This document shows positions 16,994-25,696 of a stretch of DNA of 32,156 nucleotides, in pieces. Both the position numbers and the translations under genes were made by a program. Source of the DNA: Symbiobacterium sp. (GTDB lineage: Bacteria; Bacillota; Sulfobacillia; UBA995; UBA9673); assembly GCA_020725405.1 (NCBI GenBank), contig DYFB01000015.1, positions 1 through 32,156 on the forward strand. The letters are read 5' to 3'. The number at the start of each line of letters is the position of its first letter. Within the stretch, counting starts at the first letter, position 1. Under the pieces are notes generated by a model. The model searched no databases, had not been told where the DNA came from, and saw only the letters and a list, made by a program, of their open reading frames with translations.

Positions 16994-18154
16994 GTGAGAA
17001 TCGGCATCACCTGCTACCCGTCTTACGGGGGAAGCGGGGTGGTGGCCTCCGAGCTCGGGCGGCACCTTGCCCGCCGGGGTCACTCCGTCCACTTCATAAC
17101 CTACGACCTGCCGTTCCGCCTGGCCCGCTTCGAGCAGAACATCGTCTTCCACGGCGTCGAGGTTCCGAGCTATCCCCTTTTCAAGTACCCGCCGTACCTC
17201 CTGGCGCTGGCGAGCAAGATGGTCGAGGTCGCCCGCTACGAAGAGCTCGACATCCTGCACGTTCACTACGCGATACCCCATGCGGCGAGCGCCTACCTCG
17301 CCCGACAGATCCTGGCTTCGGCGGGGAGCGGCCGACGCCCGGCGGTCGTTACGACCCTCCACGGGACCGACATCACCCTGGTGGGCTCGGACCCCTCCTT
17401 CGTGGACATAGTCGCCTTCAGCATCGACCAGAGCGACGGCGTGACCGCGGTCAGCCACGACCTCCGGAGGCGGACCCTCGAGAGGTTCCGGGTGCGGGGC
17501 GATATCCGAACGATCCACAACTTCGTCGACCCCGACGATTACCGGGACCTCGGCCGGGAAGCCTGCCGGCGCTATCTCGCGGGCCCCGGGGAACTGGTCG
17601 TGACCCACATCTCGAACTTCCGGGCGGTGAAGAGGATCGAGGTCGTCATCGGGGTCTTCGCGTCCGCCTGCCGGGACCTGAAGGCCCGGCTCCTTCTGGT
17701 CGGAGACGGCCCGGACGTGCCGAAAGCCCACCAGGAGGCTGCGCGCCTTGGCGTCGGCGACCGGGTGCGCTTCATGGGTCGCCAGGAGCAGGTCACGGAG
17801 ATACTGAGCTGCTCGGACGCGTTCCTGCTCCCCTCGCTCGAGGAGAGCTTCGGCCTGGCCGCCCTGGAGGCCATGGCGGCCGGGGTCCCTGTCGTCGCGT
17901 CCCGCGTCGGTGGGCTGCCTGAGGTCGTCGGGGAGGGAGAGGGCGGCTTCCTTTACCCTCCGGACGATACGGAGGCGATGGCCGCCGGACTCAGAGCCCT
18001 TCTGACCGACCCGGATCTGCGCCGGAGCTGCGGGAGCCTCGCGCGCGAGCGCGCCTTCCGCCTTTTCTCGAGCGAGGTGATCGTCCCGCGCTACGTGAGC
18101 TTTTATGAAGAAGTCCTCTCCGCCCGAGGGACCTCAGGCGAGGGTCCTGGGTGA
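16994..18154 (+). CDS. bshA: GlcNAc-malate synthase BshA
   Basis: A GT4-family glycosyltransferase joining UDP-GlcNAc to L-malate, the first step of bacillithiol synthesis. 386 aa from the GTG at 16994, behind AAGGAGG at 6 bases. The N-terminus MRIGITCYPSYGGSGVVASE is near-diagnostic for BshA. HYAIPHAASAYLAR, TTLHGTDITLVGSD and HISNFRAVKRIEVVI are also family stretches. The donor-site motif EESFGLAALEAMAAGVPV carries the E-x7-E pair. The frame is open back to 16196, but that part shadows bshB1. It lies between bshB1 and rimO, and its stop overlaps the rimO GTG (GTGA). Confidence 0.95.
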   Translation: MRIGITCYPSYGGSGVVASELGRHLARRGHSVHFITYDLPFRLARFEQNIVFHGVEVPSYPLFKYPPYLLALASKMVEVARYEELDILHVHYAIPHAASAYLARQILASAGSGRRPAVVTTLHGTDITLVGSDPSFVDIVAFSIDQSDGVTAVSHDLRRRTLERFRVRGDIRTIHNFVDPDDYRDLGREACRRYLAGPGELVVTHISNFRAVKRIEVVIGVFASACRDLKARLLLVGDGPDVPKAHQEAARLGVGDRVRFMGRQEQVTEILSCSDAFLLPSLEESFGLAALEAMAAGVPVVASRVGGLPEVVGEGEGGFLYPPDDTEAMAAGLRALLTDPDLRRSCGSLARERAFRLFSSEVIVPRYVSFYEEVLSARGTSGEGPG

Positions 18155-19677
18155 GGCCGGGGAGGGGTCCGGTCGCCGTCATCGCCCTAGGCTGCCCCAA
18201 GAACCTGGTCGACAGCGAGGTCATGGCCGCGCTGGTGGGGCGGGCGGGGCTGACCCTGACTTCCGACCCGGCCGAGGCCGCGGCCATCATCGTCAACACC
18301 TGCGCCTTCATCCGACCGGCCCGTGAGGAGGCCTGGGAGCGCATCGCCGAAGCGGCCGAGCTCAGGCGGAGGGGCTCCTGCCGGGTGCTGGTCGTCGCCG
18401 GCTGCCTGGCCGAGCGGTTCGCCGAGGAAATCCGGGAGAGGTTCCCCGAAGTCGACGGCGTGTTCGGGACCGGCGAGGTCGAGGAGGCCGCCGCGGCGCT
18501 GGCTCTGGGGCTGGGCCGCGGTCCCGGCACGGCCGGCCTACCGGCACGTTCGGCGGGGTCCCGTCTGCCGCCGGGGTACCTCCCAGGGTCGGACATCCCG
18601 CGGCTGGTCAGCACCCCGCGGCCCTACGCCTACCTCAAGATTGCCGAAGGCTGCGGGCACCGCTGCTCGTTCTGTCTCATCCCCTCCCTCCGGGGCCCGT
18701 ACCGGAGCCGGCGGCCGGAGGATATCGTGGCCGAGGCCCGCGCTCTCGGGGACCTGGGAGTCCGGGAGCTCATCCTCGTCGCTCAGGACACCACGGCCTA
18801 CGGGCGGGATCTCGCCGGGAAGCCGCTTCTGGCTCCCCTTGTCCGAAGGCTGCTCGACTCAACGGACCTTGCCTGGCTGAGGGTCCTCTACGCCCACCCG
18901 GGCTCGCTGCCCGACGAATTCGTCGACCTTCTGGCCGAGGAGAGCGGGGCGGTGAATCCGGCGGGTGGCCGGCGACGGCTCTGCCGTTACCTCGATCTCC
19001 CCATGCAGCACGCCAGCGACCGGATCCTGCGGGCGATGCGGCGATCGGAGACCCGTCGCTCTCTGACGGCTCTCGTCAAGCGTCTCCGGGACCGAGTCCC
19101 GGGGCTCACCCTTCGCAGCACGTTCATCGTCGGCTTTCCAGGCGAAACCGACGACGACTTCCACGTCCTTCTCGACTTCCTTCGCGAAACGCGGCTCGAA
19201 CACGCCGGCTTTTTCGCTTACTCCCCCGAGGAAGGCACGGCCGCGGCCGGGCTCCCGGGGCAGGTGCCCGAGGACGAGAAGGCGGAGCGGCTCGCGGCCG
19301 CTTCGGCCCTTCAGCGGGGGATCTCGCTCGAGTGGAGGCGTCAACTGGTCGGCCGGCGGCTTCGGGTCATCGTCGACGGGGAGGTCGTCCCCGGCCGCAG
19401 GGGACGGTCGCCGGGGTCGCCAGGGTCAGGTCCCGACGGCGCGGTAAAGGAAGCCGGGGCCGGGTCGCGGCGAGGTGTCCGGCGGCCCGTCCGCGTGGTG
19501 GCCCGGGCCGAGAGCGACGCCCCGGAGATCGACGGTCGGGTTATCGTGACGACGCCGGCGGACCGGACCTCCGGCCCGTGGCCGCCGGCGCCCGGGGATT
19601 TCCTGGAGGTGACAGTGACCGGCGCCGGCCCGTACGACCTCACGGCCGTCCACGAGCCGGGAGGCTCCTCTTCATAA
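18151..19677 (+). CDS. rimO: Ribosomal protein S12 methylthiotransferase RimO
   Basis: A radical-SAM enzyme that adds a methylthio group to an aspartate of ribosomal protein S12. 508 aa. The N-terminal UPF0004 domain carries three cluster cysteines: C15 in LGCPKNLVDSEVM, C51 in VNTCAFIRPAREEA and C85 in VVAGCLAERF. The radical-SAM CX3CX2C is C168/C172/C175 in EGCGHRCSFCLIPSLRG. LGCPKNLVDSE separates RimO from MiaB. A C-terminal TRAM domain follows, interrupted by about 30-35 Gly/Pro/Arg-rich residues (around 415-450), which explains the length against the usual ~440. The GTG at 18151 overlaps the bshA stop by 4 bases, suggesting coupled translation. Confidence 0.95.
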   Translation: MRPGRGPVAVIALGCPKNLVDSEVMAALVGRAGLTLTSDPAEAAAIIVNTCAFIRPAREEAWERIAEAAELRRRGSCRVLVVAGCLAERFAEEIRERFPEVDGVFGTGEVEEAAAALALGLGRGPGTAGLPARSAGSRLPPGYLPGSDIPRLVSTPRPYAYLKIAEGCGHRCSFCLIPSLRGPYRSRRPEDIVAEARALGDLGVRELILVAQDTTAYGRDLAGKPLLAPLVRRLLDSTDLAWLRVLYAHPGSLPDEFVDLLAEESGAVNPAGGRRRLCRYLDLPMQHASDRILRAMRRSETRRSLTALVKRLRDRVPGLTLRSTFIVGFPGETDDDFHVLLDFLRETRLEHAGFFAYSPEEGTAAAGLPGQVPEDEKAERLAAASALQRGISLEWRRQLVGRRLRVIVDGEVVPGRRGRSPGSPGSGPDGAVKEAGAGSRRGVRRPVRVVARAESDAPEIDGRVIVTTPADRTSGPWPPAPGDFLEVTVTGAGPYDLTAVHEPGGSSS

Positions 19678-19764
19678 CTTTGCCTGGTCAGGAGGGCGGG
19701 ACCTCGCCAGGGTATCATTCCCGCCGCGAAACGCGGGGGAGCCGGCAGGTAGGGCAGTGGGGCG

Positions 19765-19773
19765 TGCTATAAT
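19765..19773 (+). promoter_or_regulatory. Extended -10 promoter before the membrane protein/AAA protease pair
   Basis: TGCTATAAT is a perfect -10 hexamer (19768-19773) with the TG extension one base upstream. The -35 position (GCAGGT at 19745-19750, 17-base spacing) is poor, as is usual for extended -10 promoters. It is a local AT-rich island in GC-rich DNA, about 180 bases before the next start. The gap 19678-19949 otherwise shows only a small hairpin near CCGCGAAACGCGG and no gene. Confidence 0.65.
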
Positions 19774-19949
19774 TATGTGAACTTGCAGGTCGCGTCCGCG
19801 TCTTGCCGGCGGGGCGGATCGCGTGCCGCGCTCCGGCGCCGGCTCCACGACGACCACGCTCCGGGTCCTCCTGGCGAGTCGCTCCCCCGACGTCGACGGT
19901 CGGCGGTCCCAGCCAGGGAGGCTCTGGAGAGCTTCGAAGGGGGCTCCGG

Positions 19950-20525
19950 ATGAGCTTCCGAGGAATGCGGGTCCCGGTCATCGCTCTCGTCCTTGTGGTC
20001 TGCCTCGGGTTTCTCTTCGGGGCAAGGTGGGTCTACCAGAACCAGGCCCTGAACCGACCCCTCGAGCAGGCTATCGGCGCGGTTCCCGGCGTTCTCGACG
20101 TTGCCGTCACCCAGCGGAGTGACGCTCTGGTCGTGCGGGTCCGGGTGGGCGAGACGCCGAGGCTCGAGGAGTTCGTCTCCGCCCTCTCCCGGGTCATCCT
20201 GGCCGTGGAGGGGGACCAGCGGGTCGAGCTTCGCTTGAGCGACAGCCGGACCGAGTCCCTTCAGGACGTCTACTACGATTTCCACTTCCACCTCCAGGAG
20301 GCCGCGGCCACGGGCCGCTACTCAGCTCTCCCGGCCCGGCTGGAGGAGGTGGCCGCCTCGAACCGCCTGACGAGGTACAGGGTCTTCGTCGGCCCCGAGT
20401 ACGTCTACGTTCAGCTTCACCAAGAGGCGGCTTCGTTCTACGAGATCCTCCCGCGTGACCCGGGCCGTTCGTCGCCGTCAGCGGCCTCGTCGCTGAAAGT
20501 GACCGTCTGTCCCTGGGAGGGATAG
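19950..20525 (+). CDS. Single-pass membrane protein of unknown function, paired with the AAA protease
   Basis: I do not recognise this 191-aa protein. From the ATG at 19950, preceded by GAAGGGGG, it has a short basic N-terminus, one hydrophobic segment (about 7-25, RVPVIALVLVVCLGFLFGA), then about 165 soluble residues predicted outside the membrane. The soluble part alternates beta-like (VLDVAVTQRSDALVVRVRVG) and helical stretches and contains a His/Tyr-rich patch, DVYYDFHFHLQEAA. One Cys lies near the C-terminus (VTVCPWEG). An extended -10 promoter lies upstream. The FtsH-like gene starts 5 bases after its stop, and that gene's ribosome site is inside this gene. I infer a partner, adaptor or substrate receptor of the protease; a lone sporulation membrane protein is the alternative. 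Confidence 0.7.
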   Translation: MSFRGMRVPVIALVLVVCLGFLFGARWVYQNQALNRPLEQAIGAVPGVLDVAVTQRSDALVVRVRVGETPRLEEFVSALSRVILAVEGDQRVELRLSDSRTESLQDVYYDFHFHLQEAAATGRYSALPARLEEVAASNRLTRYRVFVGPEYVYVQLHQEAASFYEILPRDPGRSSPSAASSLKVTVCPWEG

Positions 20526-20530
20526 GCCGT

Positions 20531-22117
20531 TTGATCAAAGAGATCGCCATCGGGAGCAGCCTGGCCCTGGTCATTTTCCTGACCTGGCAGGGGTACAACG
20601 TGATGCCGGTCATCTTCCTGGCCGGGCTTCTCTTCGTCCTGCTCCGGACGGCCGGCCTGTCCAACCTCCTCGGCAGTTCCCGAACGGGCACGGTGGTTGA
20701 GAAGTCTTCGACGAGCCGGGTCACCTTCGACGATATCGGCGGCCAGGCGGCAGCCAAGCGCGAGCTTCTCGAAGCCCTTGAGTTCATCACCGATCGGGAC
20801 CGGATAAGGCGCCTGGGGATAAGACCGCTGAAGGGCATCCTCCTCACCGGCCCGCCAGGGACGGGCAAGACCCTGATGGCCAAGGCGGCGGCCCACCACA
20901 CGAACTCGGTTTTCCTCTCGGCTTCCGGGAGCGAGTTCATCGAGGTCTACGCCGGGGTCGGGGCCCAGCGGGTAAGGCAGATCTTCGCCCGGGCCCGCGA
21001 GAGCGCCCGCCGGCAGGGCGGGGCGAGCGCCATCGTTTTCATCGACGAGCTCGAGGTCCTGGCCGGGCGACGGGGCCAGCACTCGGGTCACCTCGAGTAC
21101 GACCAGACCATAAACCAGCTTCTTGTGGAGATGGACGGCCTCGGCAACGACGACGAGGTGACCGTCCTGGTCATCGGGGCCACGAACCGCTTCGACCTCC
21201 TCGATCCGGCCGTCCTCCGCCCAGGGCGCTTTGACCGGGTGGTCCGCGTGGACCTTCCCAACCGCGAGGAGCGCCTGGCGATTCTCAAAATCCACACGGC
21301 CGGTAAGCCGCTTGACCCGGCGGTCGACCTGGACGACGTTGCCAAGCAGACCTTCGGGTTCTCCGGGTCGCACCTCGAGAGCGTGGCTAACGAGGCCGCC
21401 ATCCTGGCCTTCCGCGAGGAGGCCTGGGTAATCAGGCAGGAGCACTTCGTCGAGGCGGTCGACAAGGTGATAATGGGCGAGAAGGTCGCCCGACAGCCGC
21501 GGGCTGAGGAGCTTGAGCGGGTGGCTGTCCACGAGCTCGGACACGCGGCCGTGGCCGAGCTCCGGCGCCCGGGATCGGTGTCAATGGTCAGCATCGCCCC
21601 GCGCGGGGGAGCCCTCGGCTACGTGCGGCAGACGCCCGAGGTCGACCAGTACCTCTACTCCCGCGAGGAGCTTGAAGAGCAGCTCGATATCGTTCTCGCC
21701 GGGTGTGTGGCCGAGGAGCTCTTCTGCGGGAGCCGCAGCACCGGGGCCATGAAGGACCTGGAGCAGGCTGTGGCCCTGGCCAAGCTGGTCGTCTCCGGGG
21801 GGATGTCCGAACTCGGCATCGTTCCGCAGGATCTCGTCCCGGCCTCGACGATGCATGAGGCCATCAGGGCGATCATCACCTTCCGGGAGGAGAAGGTCAG
21901 GGAGCTCCTGGGTGAGCGCAAGACGCGGCTCATGGCAGCCCGGGCCGTTCTTCTCGAGCGGGAGAGGCTCGAGGGCGACGAGTTCCGGGCGCTCCTGGGC
22001 ACAATGAAGCCGGGCCGGAAGGTCCGCTCGAGCCGGAGACGAAACCATCGCACCGATGATCGGCGAAGTCGTGTCCGTCGGGACCGAGCTCCTGCTCGGT
22101 CAGATAACCAACACTAA
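20531..22117 (+). CDS. FtsH-like AAA+ membrane metalloprotease lacking the extracytoplasmic domain
   Basis: A 528-aa AAA+ protein with an M41-type peptidase domain. Two hydrophobic segments (about 4-20 and 23-41) are separated by only a few residues (GYNVMP), so the roughly 70-residue extracytoplasmic domain of classical FtsH is absent. VTFDDIGGQAAAKREL opens the AAA module. Walker A is GPPGTGKT (107-114), the pore loop VYAGVGAQRVRQIF (FtsH usually has FVG), Walker B IVFIDE (168-173), and the arginine-finger region LRPGRFDR. The zinc site is HELGH (334-338) with a likely third ligand D409 in AMKDLEQAV; SIAPRGGALGY matches FtsH. The start is a TTG behind GGGAGGG at 9 bases. The Arg-rich C-terminus overlaps cinA by 62 bases. 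It is probably a paralogue of the housekeeping FtsH. Confidence 0.85.
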   Translation: MIKEIAIGSSLALVIFLTWQGYNVMPVIFLAGLLFVLLRTAGLSNLLGSSRTGTVVEKSSTSRVTFDDIGGQAAAKRELLEALEFITDRDRIRRLGIRPLKGILLTGPPGTGKTLMAKAAAHHTNSVFLSASGSEFIEVYAGVGAQRVRQIFARARESARRQGGASAIVFIDELEVLAGRRGQHSGHLEYDQTINQLLVEMDGLGNDDEVTVLVIGATNRFDLLDPAVLRPGRFDRVVRVDLPNREERLAILKIHTAGKPLDPAVDLDDVAKQTFGFSGSHLESVANEAAILAFREEAWVIRQEHFVEAVDKVIMGEKVARQPRAEELERVAVHELGHAAVAELRRPGSVSMVSIAPRGGALGYVRQTPEVDQYLYSREELEEQLDIVLAGCVAEELFCGSRSTGAMKDLEQAVALAKLVVSGGMSELGIVPQDLVPASTMHEAIRAIITFREEKVRELLGERKTRLMAARAVLLERERLEGDEFRALLGTMKPGRKVRSSRRRNHRTDDRRSRVRRDRAPARSDNQH

Positions 22118-23330
22118 CGCCCGGTTCCTGGCCGAGACGCTGGCCGGACTGGGCATCGAGGCCTACTTCCAGCAGACCGTCGGTGACAACCGGGCGAGGC
22201 TGAGGCAGGCTCTCGACCTCGCTCTGGCCCGGAGCGACCTCGTTATCACCGTCGGCGGGCTCGGCCCGACCGAGGACGACCTGACGAAGGAGGTCGTCGC
22301 CGAGGCCCTCGGCCTACCGCTCGTCGAGGATGAGAAGGTGGCCGCGGCCGTGCGGTGCGTCGTCCGACGTCACGGGAGCCAGCCCCCCACGGCCGCCGTC
22401 GCCAAGCAAAGCCTTGTCCCCCAGGGGGCCGTCGTCCTTCCGAACCCTTCCGGCACGGCCCCCGGTCTGCTCCTGGCCGCGGGAGCCAAACTCGTAGCCT
22501 TGCTGCCGGGCCCGCCGCCCGAGCTCGAGGCCATCGTCAGGCAGCACCTGGTGTCCCGGCTGGAGGGACTCCTGGCCCGCCGGGAGGCGGAAGGGACCCG
22601 GCGCGTCTATCTGAGGTCGCGGGTCGTCAAGCTCTGCGGCATCGGCGAAGCGGCAGTCGAGGACGCCGTCAGGGACCTTGTCCGCTCGCCCAACCCGACC
22701 GTGGCCCCGCTGGTGGGTGTCGGCGAGGTCCACCTCCGTGTGACGGCTCGGGCGAGCCGTCCGGAGGAGGCCGCGCGTCTGGCCCAGGAGATGGTGGGGC
22801 GCGTCCGCGGGAGGCTCGAGGCCCACATCTTCGGTTACGACGAGGAGACCCTGGCCGGGGCCTGCGGAGAGCTCCTTCGGCGGGCCGGCCTGACTCTGGC
22901 TGTGGCCGAGTCGCTCACCGGAGGATTGGTGGGCCACCTCCTGACCGAAACCCCGGGCTCGAGCGCCTATTTCGACCGCAGCCTCGTTCTTTACAGCAAC
23001 GCCGCCAAGATCGAGCTCGCGGGCGTAGACCCGGAAGTCCTGCGCCGACACGGCGCCGTCAGCCCCGAGGTCGCCCTGGCCATGGCCGAGGGGGTTCGCC
23101 GGGCTTCCCGCACCGACCTAGGTCTCGCCCTGACGGGTATCGCCGGCCCGTCGGGGGCAAGGCCCGGCAAGCCGGTAGGCCTCGTCCATATCGCCCTCGC
23201 CGGCGGGCGGAAGGAAGGTCTGCCGGTCCTGGTGAGGTGCGAGTTCGGCGGGGACCGGGGCCTGGTCAAGCTGCGGTCGGCCCAGCGGGCCCTCACCCTG
23301 CTCTGGGAGAGTCTGAAGGCCGGACGGTGA
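22056..23330 (+). CDS. cinA: CinA: molybdopterin-binding-like plus NMN amidohydrolase-type domains
   Basis: A 424-aa protein with the two-domain CinA layout. The N-terminal MoCF-like domain has VSVGTELLLGQITNTNARFL and the signature TVGGLGPTEDDLTKE; this part carries ADP-ribose pyrophosphatase activity in some members. The C-terminal CinA domain, associated with nicotinamide mononucleotide deamidation, has VAESLTGGLVGHLLTETPGS and LALTGIAGPSGARPGKPVG. B. subtilis cinA precedes recA and is linked to competence. The ATG at 22056 has no good ribosome site and lies inside the end of the AAA protease gene, so translation may depend on that gene. thpR and recA follow on the same strand. Confidence 0.94.
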   Translation: MIGEVVSVGTELLLGQITNTNARFLAETLAGLGIEAYFQQTVGDNRARLRQALDLALARSDLVITVGGLGPTEDDLTKEVVAEALGLPLVEDEKVAAAVRCVVRRHGSQPPTAAVAKQSLVPQGAVVLPNPSGTAPGLLLAAGAKLVALLPGPPPELEAIVRQHLVSRLEGLLARREAEGTRRVYLRSRVVKLCGIGEAAVEDAVRDLVRSPNPTVAPLVGVGEVHLRVTARASRPEEAARLAQEMVGRVRGRLEAHIFGYDEETLAGACGELLRRAGLTLAVAESLTGGLVGHLLTETPGSSAYFDRSLVLYSNAAKIELAGVDPEVLRRHGAVSPEVALAMAEGVRRASRTDLGLALTGIAGPSGARPGKPVGLVHIALAGGRKEGLPVLVRCEFGGDRGLVKLRSAQRALTLLWESLKAGR

Positions 23331-23458
23331 GGGACGGGACGGGCGCCCCGCCGGGCAGGGAACAACTTCCGGGCTGTCGAAGGTCTAGACGCCGGCGGCG
23401 AGGCCGGGCGGCGCGGCGGACGGGGCGGCGCGCGGGTGGGAAAGGCAGCGGGGCTGTT

Positions 23459-24067
23459 GTGGCCGGTATACGGAGCTTTGTCGCGGTGGAACTGGACGAG
23501 GCCGCCCGCCGGGAGCTCGGCCGGGTCTCGGCGGAGCTCCAGCGGTGCGGCGCCGACGTGAAGTGGGTCGACCCGGAGAACATGCACGTCACCCTGAAAT
23601 TCCTGGGGGACGTGCCCGAGGAACGGATCGCCGCGGTCGGTGCGGCGCTCCGACAAGGGCTGGCCGGGGTCGGCCCGATCACGTTCGTCCTGGGCGGGGT
23701 GGGAGCCTTCCCTTCGGTCGCAAGACCTCGGGTCGTCTGGGTCGGACTGACCGAAGGCGCCGGCGCCCTAGCGGCGGCCGCAGCCCGTGTCGACGAGGTC
23801 CTCAAGGGCCTCGGGTTCCCTCCGGAGAACCGCCCGTTCTCGGCCCACCTTACCCTGGGTCGCCTCCGCTCGGACAGGGGTGTCGGCGGGCTCAGGAGGG
23901 CCATGGACGCGCTCGGCGGCTACCGGGGACCGAGCGTGACCGCCGCGAGGGTCGTTCTCTTCTCAAGCGTCCTTCGTCCGACCGGTCCGGTCTACAGGCC
24001 TCTTTGCGCCATAGAGCTGCAGGTCGGCGGGCCGAACCAGGGAGGTGGTTTCCGTGGACAGAAGTAA
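23459..24067 (+). CDS. thpR: RNA 2',3'-cyclic phosphodiesterase (2H family)
   Basis: A small 2H phosphoesterase of 202 aa that opens 2',3'-cyclic phosphates on RNA ends (formerly called 2'-5' RNA ligase). The two catalytic HxTx motifs are H43-VTL in [15 protein letters not shown] and H130-LTL in [12 protein letters not shown]. The N-terminus [12 protein letters not shown] matches the family. I chose the GTG at 23459, which has only a weak ribosome site (GCGGGG). A GTG at 23327, overlapping the cinA stop as GTGA, is also in frame and would add 44 Arg-rich residues that look non-native. The gene overlaps recA by 14 bases. Confidence 0.9.
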   Translation: MAGIRSFVAVELDEAARRELGRVSAELQRCGADVKWVDPENMHVTLKFLGDVPEERIAAVGAALRQGLAGVGPITFVLGGVGAFPSVARPRVVWVGLTEGAGALAAAAARVDEVLKGLGFPPENRPFSAHLTLGRLRSDRGVGGLRRAMDALGGYRGPSVTAARVVLFSSVLRPTGPVYRPLCAIELQVGGPNQGGGFRGQK

Positions 24068-25091
24068 GGCTCTCGATCTGACCCTGGCCCAGATCGAGAA
24101 GCAGTTCGGCCGAGGCTCCATCATGCGCCTGGGCGAGGCTTCGGCGCGGACCAATCTCGAGGTGATTCCCACGGGTTCGATAGCCCTCGATCTGGCCATC
24201 GGGGTCGGAGGGGTCCCGCGGGGCCGCGTCATCGAGATATACGGACCCGAGGCCTCGGGCAAGACGACCGTCGCCCTGCACCTCATCGCCGAGGCCCAGA
24301 AGCTCGGCGGGGTGGCCGCCTTCATCGATGCCGAGCACGCCCTCGACCCGCACTACGCGGCGAACGTCGGGGTGAACATCGACGACCTGCTTATCTCCCA
24401 ACCCGATACCGGGGAGCAGGCGCTCGAGATCGCCGAGGCCTTGGTCAGAAGCGGGGCCGTGGACATCGTCGTCATCGATTCGGTGGCCGCTCTTGTCCCG
24501 AAGGCCGAGATAGAGGGAGAGATGGGCGACTCCCACGTCGGCCTCCAGGCCCGGCTCATGTCTCAGGCCCTGCGTAAGCTTACCGGGGCCATCTCGAAGT
24601 CGAGAACATCGGCCGTGTTCATCAACCAGATCCGCGAGAAGGTCGGTGTCCTTTTCGGCAATCCGGAAGTCACCCCGGGTGGCCGGGCCCTGAAGTTCTA
24701 CGCGTCCCTGCGCCTTGAGGTCCGGCGGGTGGAGGCGCTGAAGCAGGGTACCGAAAGTATCGGGATGAGGGTCCGGGTCAAGGTGGTCAAGAACAAGGTG
24801 GCTCCACCCTTCCGTCAAGCTGAGTTCGACCTCATCTACGGACAGGGCATCTCCCGCGAGGGGAGCCTTCTCGACGTCGGGGCCGATGTGGGGGTCATCG
24901 AGAAATCCGGGGCCTGGTACTCCTTCGGCGAGCAGCGCTTGGGCCAGGGCCGGGAGGCGGTCCGGGACGCCCTGCGGCAGAACCCGGAGCTGGCCCGAGA
25001 AATCGAGGCCAGGATACGGGAGAAGCTCCAGCTGGGTCAGGTCAAGGCCCAGCCCGCTCAGGACAGTGCCGAGCCGGAGACCGGCGTCTGA
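24054..25091 (+). CDS. recA: Recombinase RecA
   Basis: The strand-exchange recombinase and LexA co-protease, central to homologous repair and the SOS response. 345 aa, the usual length. [20 protein letters not shown] opens the protein. Walker A is GPEASGKT (64-71), [13 protein letters not shown] and the Walker B region [20 protein letters not shown] follow, then loop L1 ([18 protein letters not shown]) and loop L2 ([17 protein letters not shown]). The start is the GTG at 24054, set behind AGGGAGGTGG; an in-frame GTG at 24045 is too close to that site. No SOS box was found by eye upstream of recA, so it may be read from a promoter further up. Confidence 0.98.
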   Translation: MDRSKALDLTLAQIEKQFGRGSIMRLGEASARTNLEVIPTGSIALDLAIGVGGVPRGRVIEIYGPEASGKTTVALHLIAEAQKLGGVAAFIDAEHALDPHYAANVGVNIDDLLISQPDTGEQALEIAEALVRSGAVDIVVIDSVAALVPKAEIEGEMGDSHVGLQARLMSQALRKLTGAISKSRTSAVFINQIREKVGVLFGNPEVTPGGRALKFYASLRLEVRRVEALKQGTESIGMRVRVKVVKNKVAPPFRQAEFDLIYGQGISREGSLLDVGADVGVIEKSGAWYSFGEQRLGQGREAVRDALRQNPELAREIEARIREKLQLGQVKAQPAQDSAEPETGV

Positions 25092-25665
25092 AGGGGACGA
25101 CCGGGCGGCGACCGAGGCCTACGCCCTCGACCTCCTTGCCCGGCGGCCCCGGTCGGTGCGGGAGATGACCGACCGGCTGAGAGCCAGGGGCTTGACCGAA
25201 TCGGCCGTCGAGGAGCTCGTGGCCCGGATGCTCCGGGTCGGTTACCTCGACGACCGGCGGTTCGCCGAGTTCTGGGTCGAAAGCCGTTCGCGCCACCGGC
25301 CTTGCGGACCGGCCCGCCTGCGCCGGGAGCTCCGCCAGAAGGGCGTTCCGGCGGCAATCGTCTCGGAGGTCCTGTCCGAGGCGATGCCGCCCGAGACGGA
25401 GGAGGAGCTGGCCGTGCGGGCGGCCGTCCGGAAGGCGAGCCGGGGCGGCCTGGCTCCGGGTGGGGAGCGACGGGTCTGGGAGTTTCTTCGCCGCAGGGGC
25501 TTCGGGGCGGCGGCCTGCCGGGCGGCCCTCCTGGCCGTGGCCGGCCCCGGCGCGGACGACGAAGAGGTGCCCGAGGAGCTCCCTGACGAACTCGGGCCGG
25601 AGGAGTCCGCGGACGAGCCGGTCCCGGACGACCTTGACTCGACAGGGCAGGCCGGCTCACCTTGA
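25066..25665 (+). CDS. recX: Regulatory protein RecX
   Basis: RecX binds RecA filaments and modulates their activity. Predicted 199 aa, built from the three-helix repeats of the family: [60 protein letters not shown] and [15 protein letters not shown]. The C-terminus is an acidic tail rich in Glu, Asp and Pro (about residues 165-199), longer than usual. The GTG at 25066 overlaps the end of recA by 26 bases and is the only start that keeps the first helix; its ribosome site is weak, which suggests coupling to recA. The stop codon lies within the -35 of the next promoter. Confidence 0.9.
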   Translation: MPSRRPASEGDDRAATEAYALDLLARRPRSVREMTDRLRARGLTESAVEELVARMLRVGYLDDRRFAEFWVESRSRHRPCGPARLRRELRQKGVPAAIVSEVLSEAMPPETEEELAVRAAVRKASRGGLAPGGERRVWEFLRRRGFGAAACRAALLAVAGPGADDEEVPEELPDELGPEESADEPVPDDLDSTGQAGSP

Positions 25666-25690
25666 CAGTGCTGATAGTAGGGGTTAGAAT
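25662..25690 (+). promoter_or_regulatory. Strong sigma-A promoter downstream of recX
   Basis: A perfect -35 TTGACA (25662-25667), a 17-base spacer and -10 TAGAAT (25685-25690; 5 of 6) form the best sigma-A promoter in the window. The -35 overlaps the recX stop. Initiation is expected near 25696-25698, about 200 bases before rny, which leaves a long leader. Confidence 0.85.
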
Positions 25691-25696
25691 TTTCCA

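Noticed and set aside
23360-23371. GGAACAACTTCC upstream of thpR-recA as a possible SOS box
   Set aside because: It is a palindrome, but the half-sites are not GAAC-N4-GTTC; the spacing is wrong for LexA.
22355-23458. A long open stretch in another plus frame across cinA, joined to thpR
   Set aside because: The composition is Arg/Gly/Pro-rich without motifs. Only the part from about 23459 shows the ThpR family sequence.
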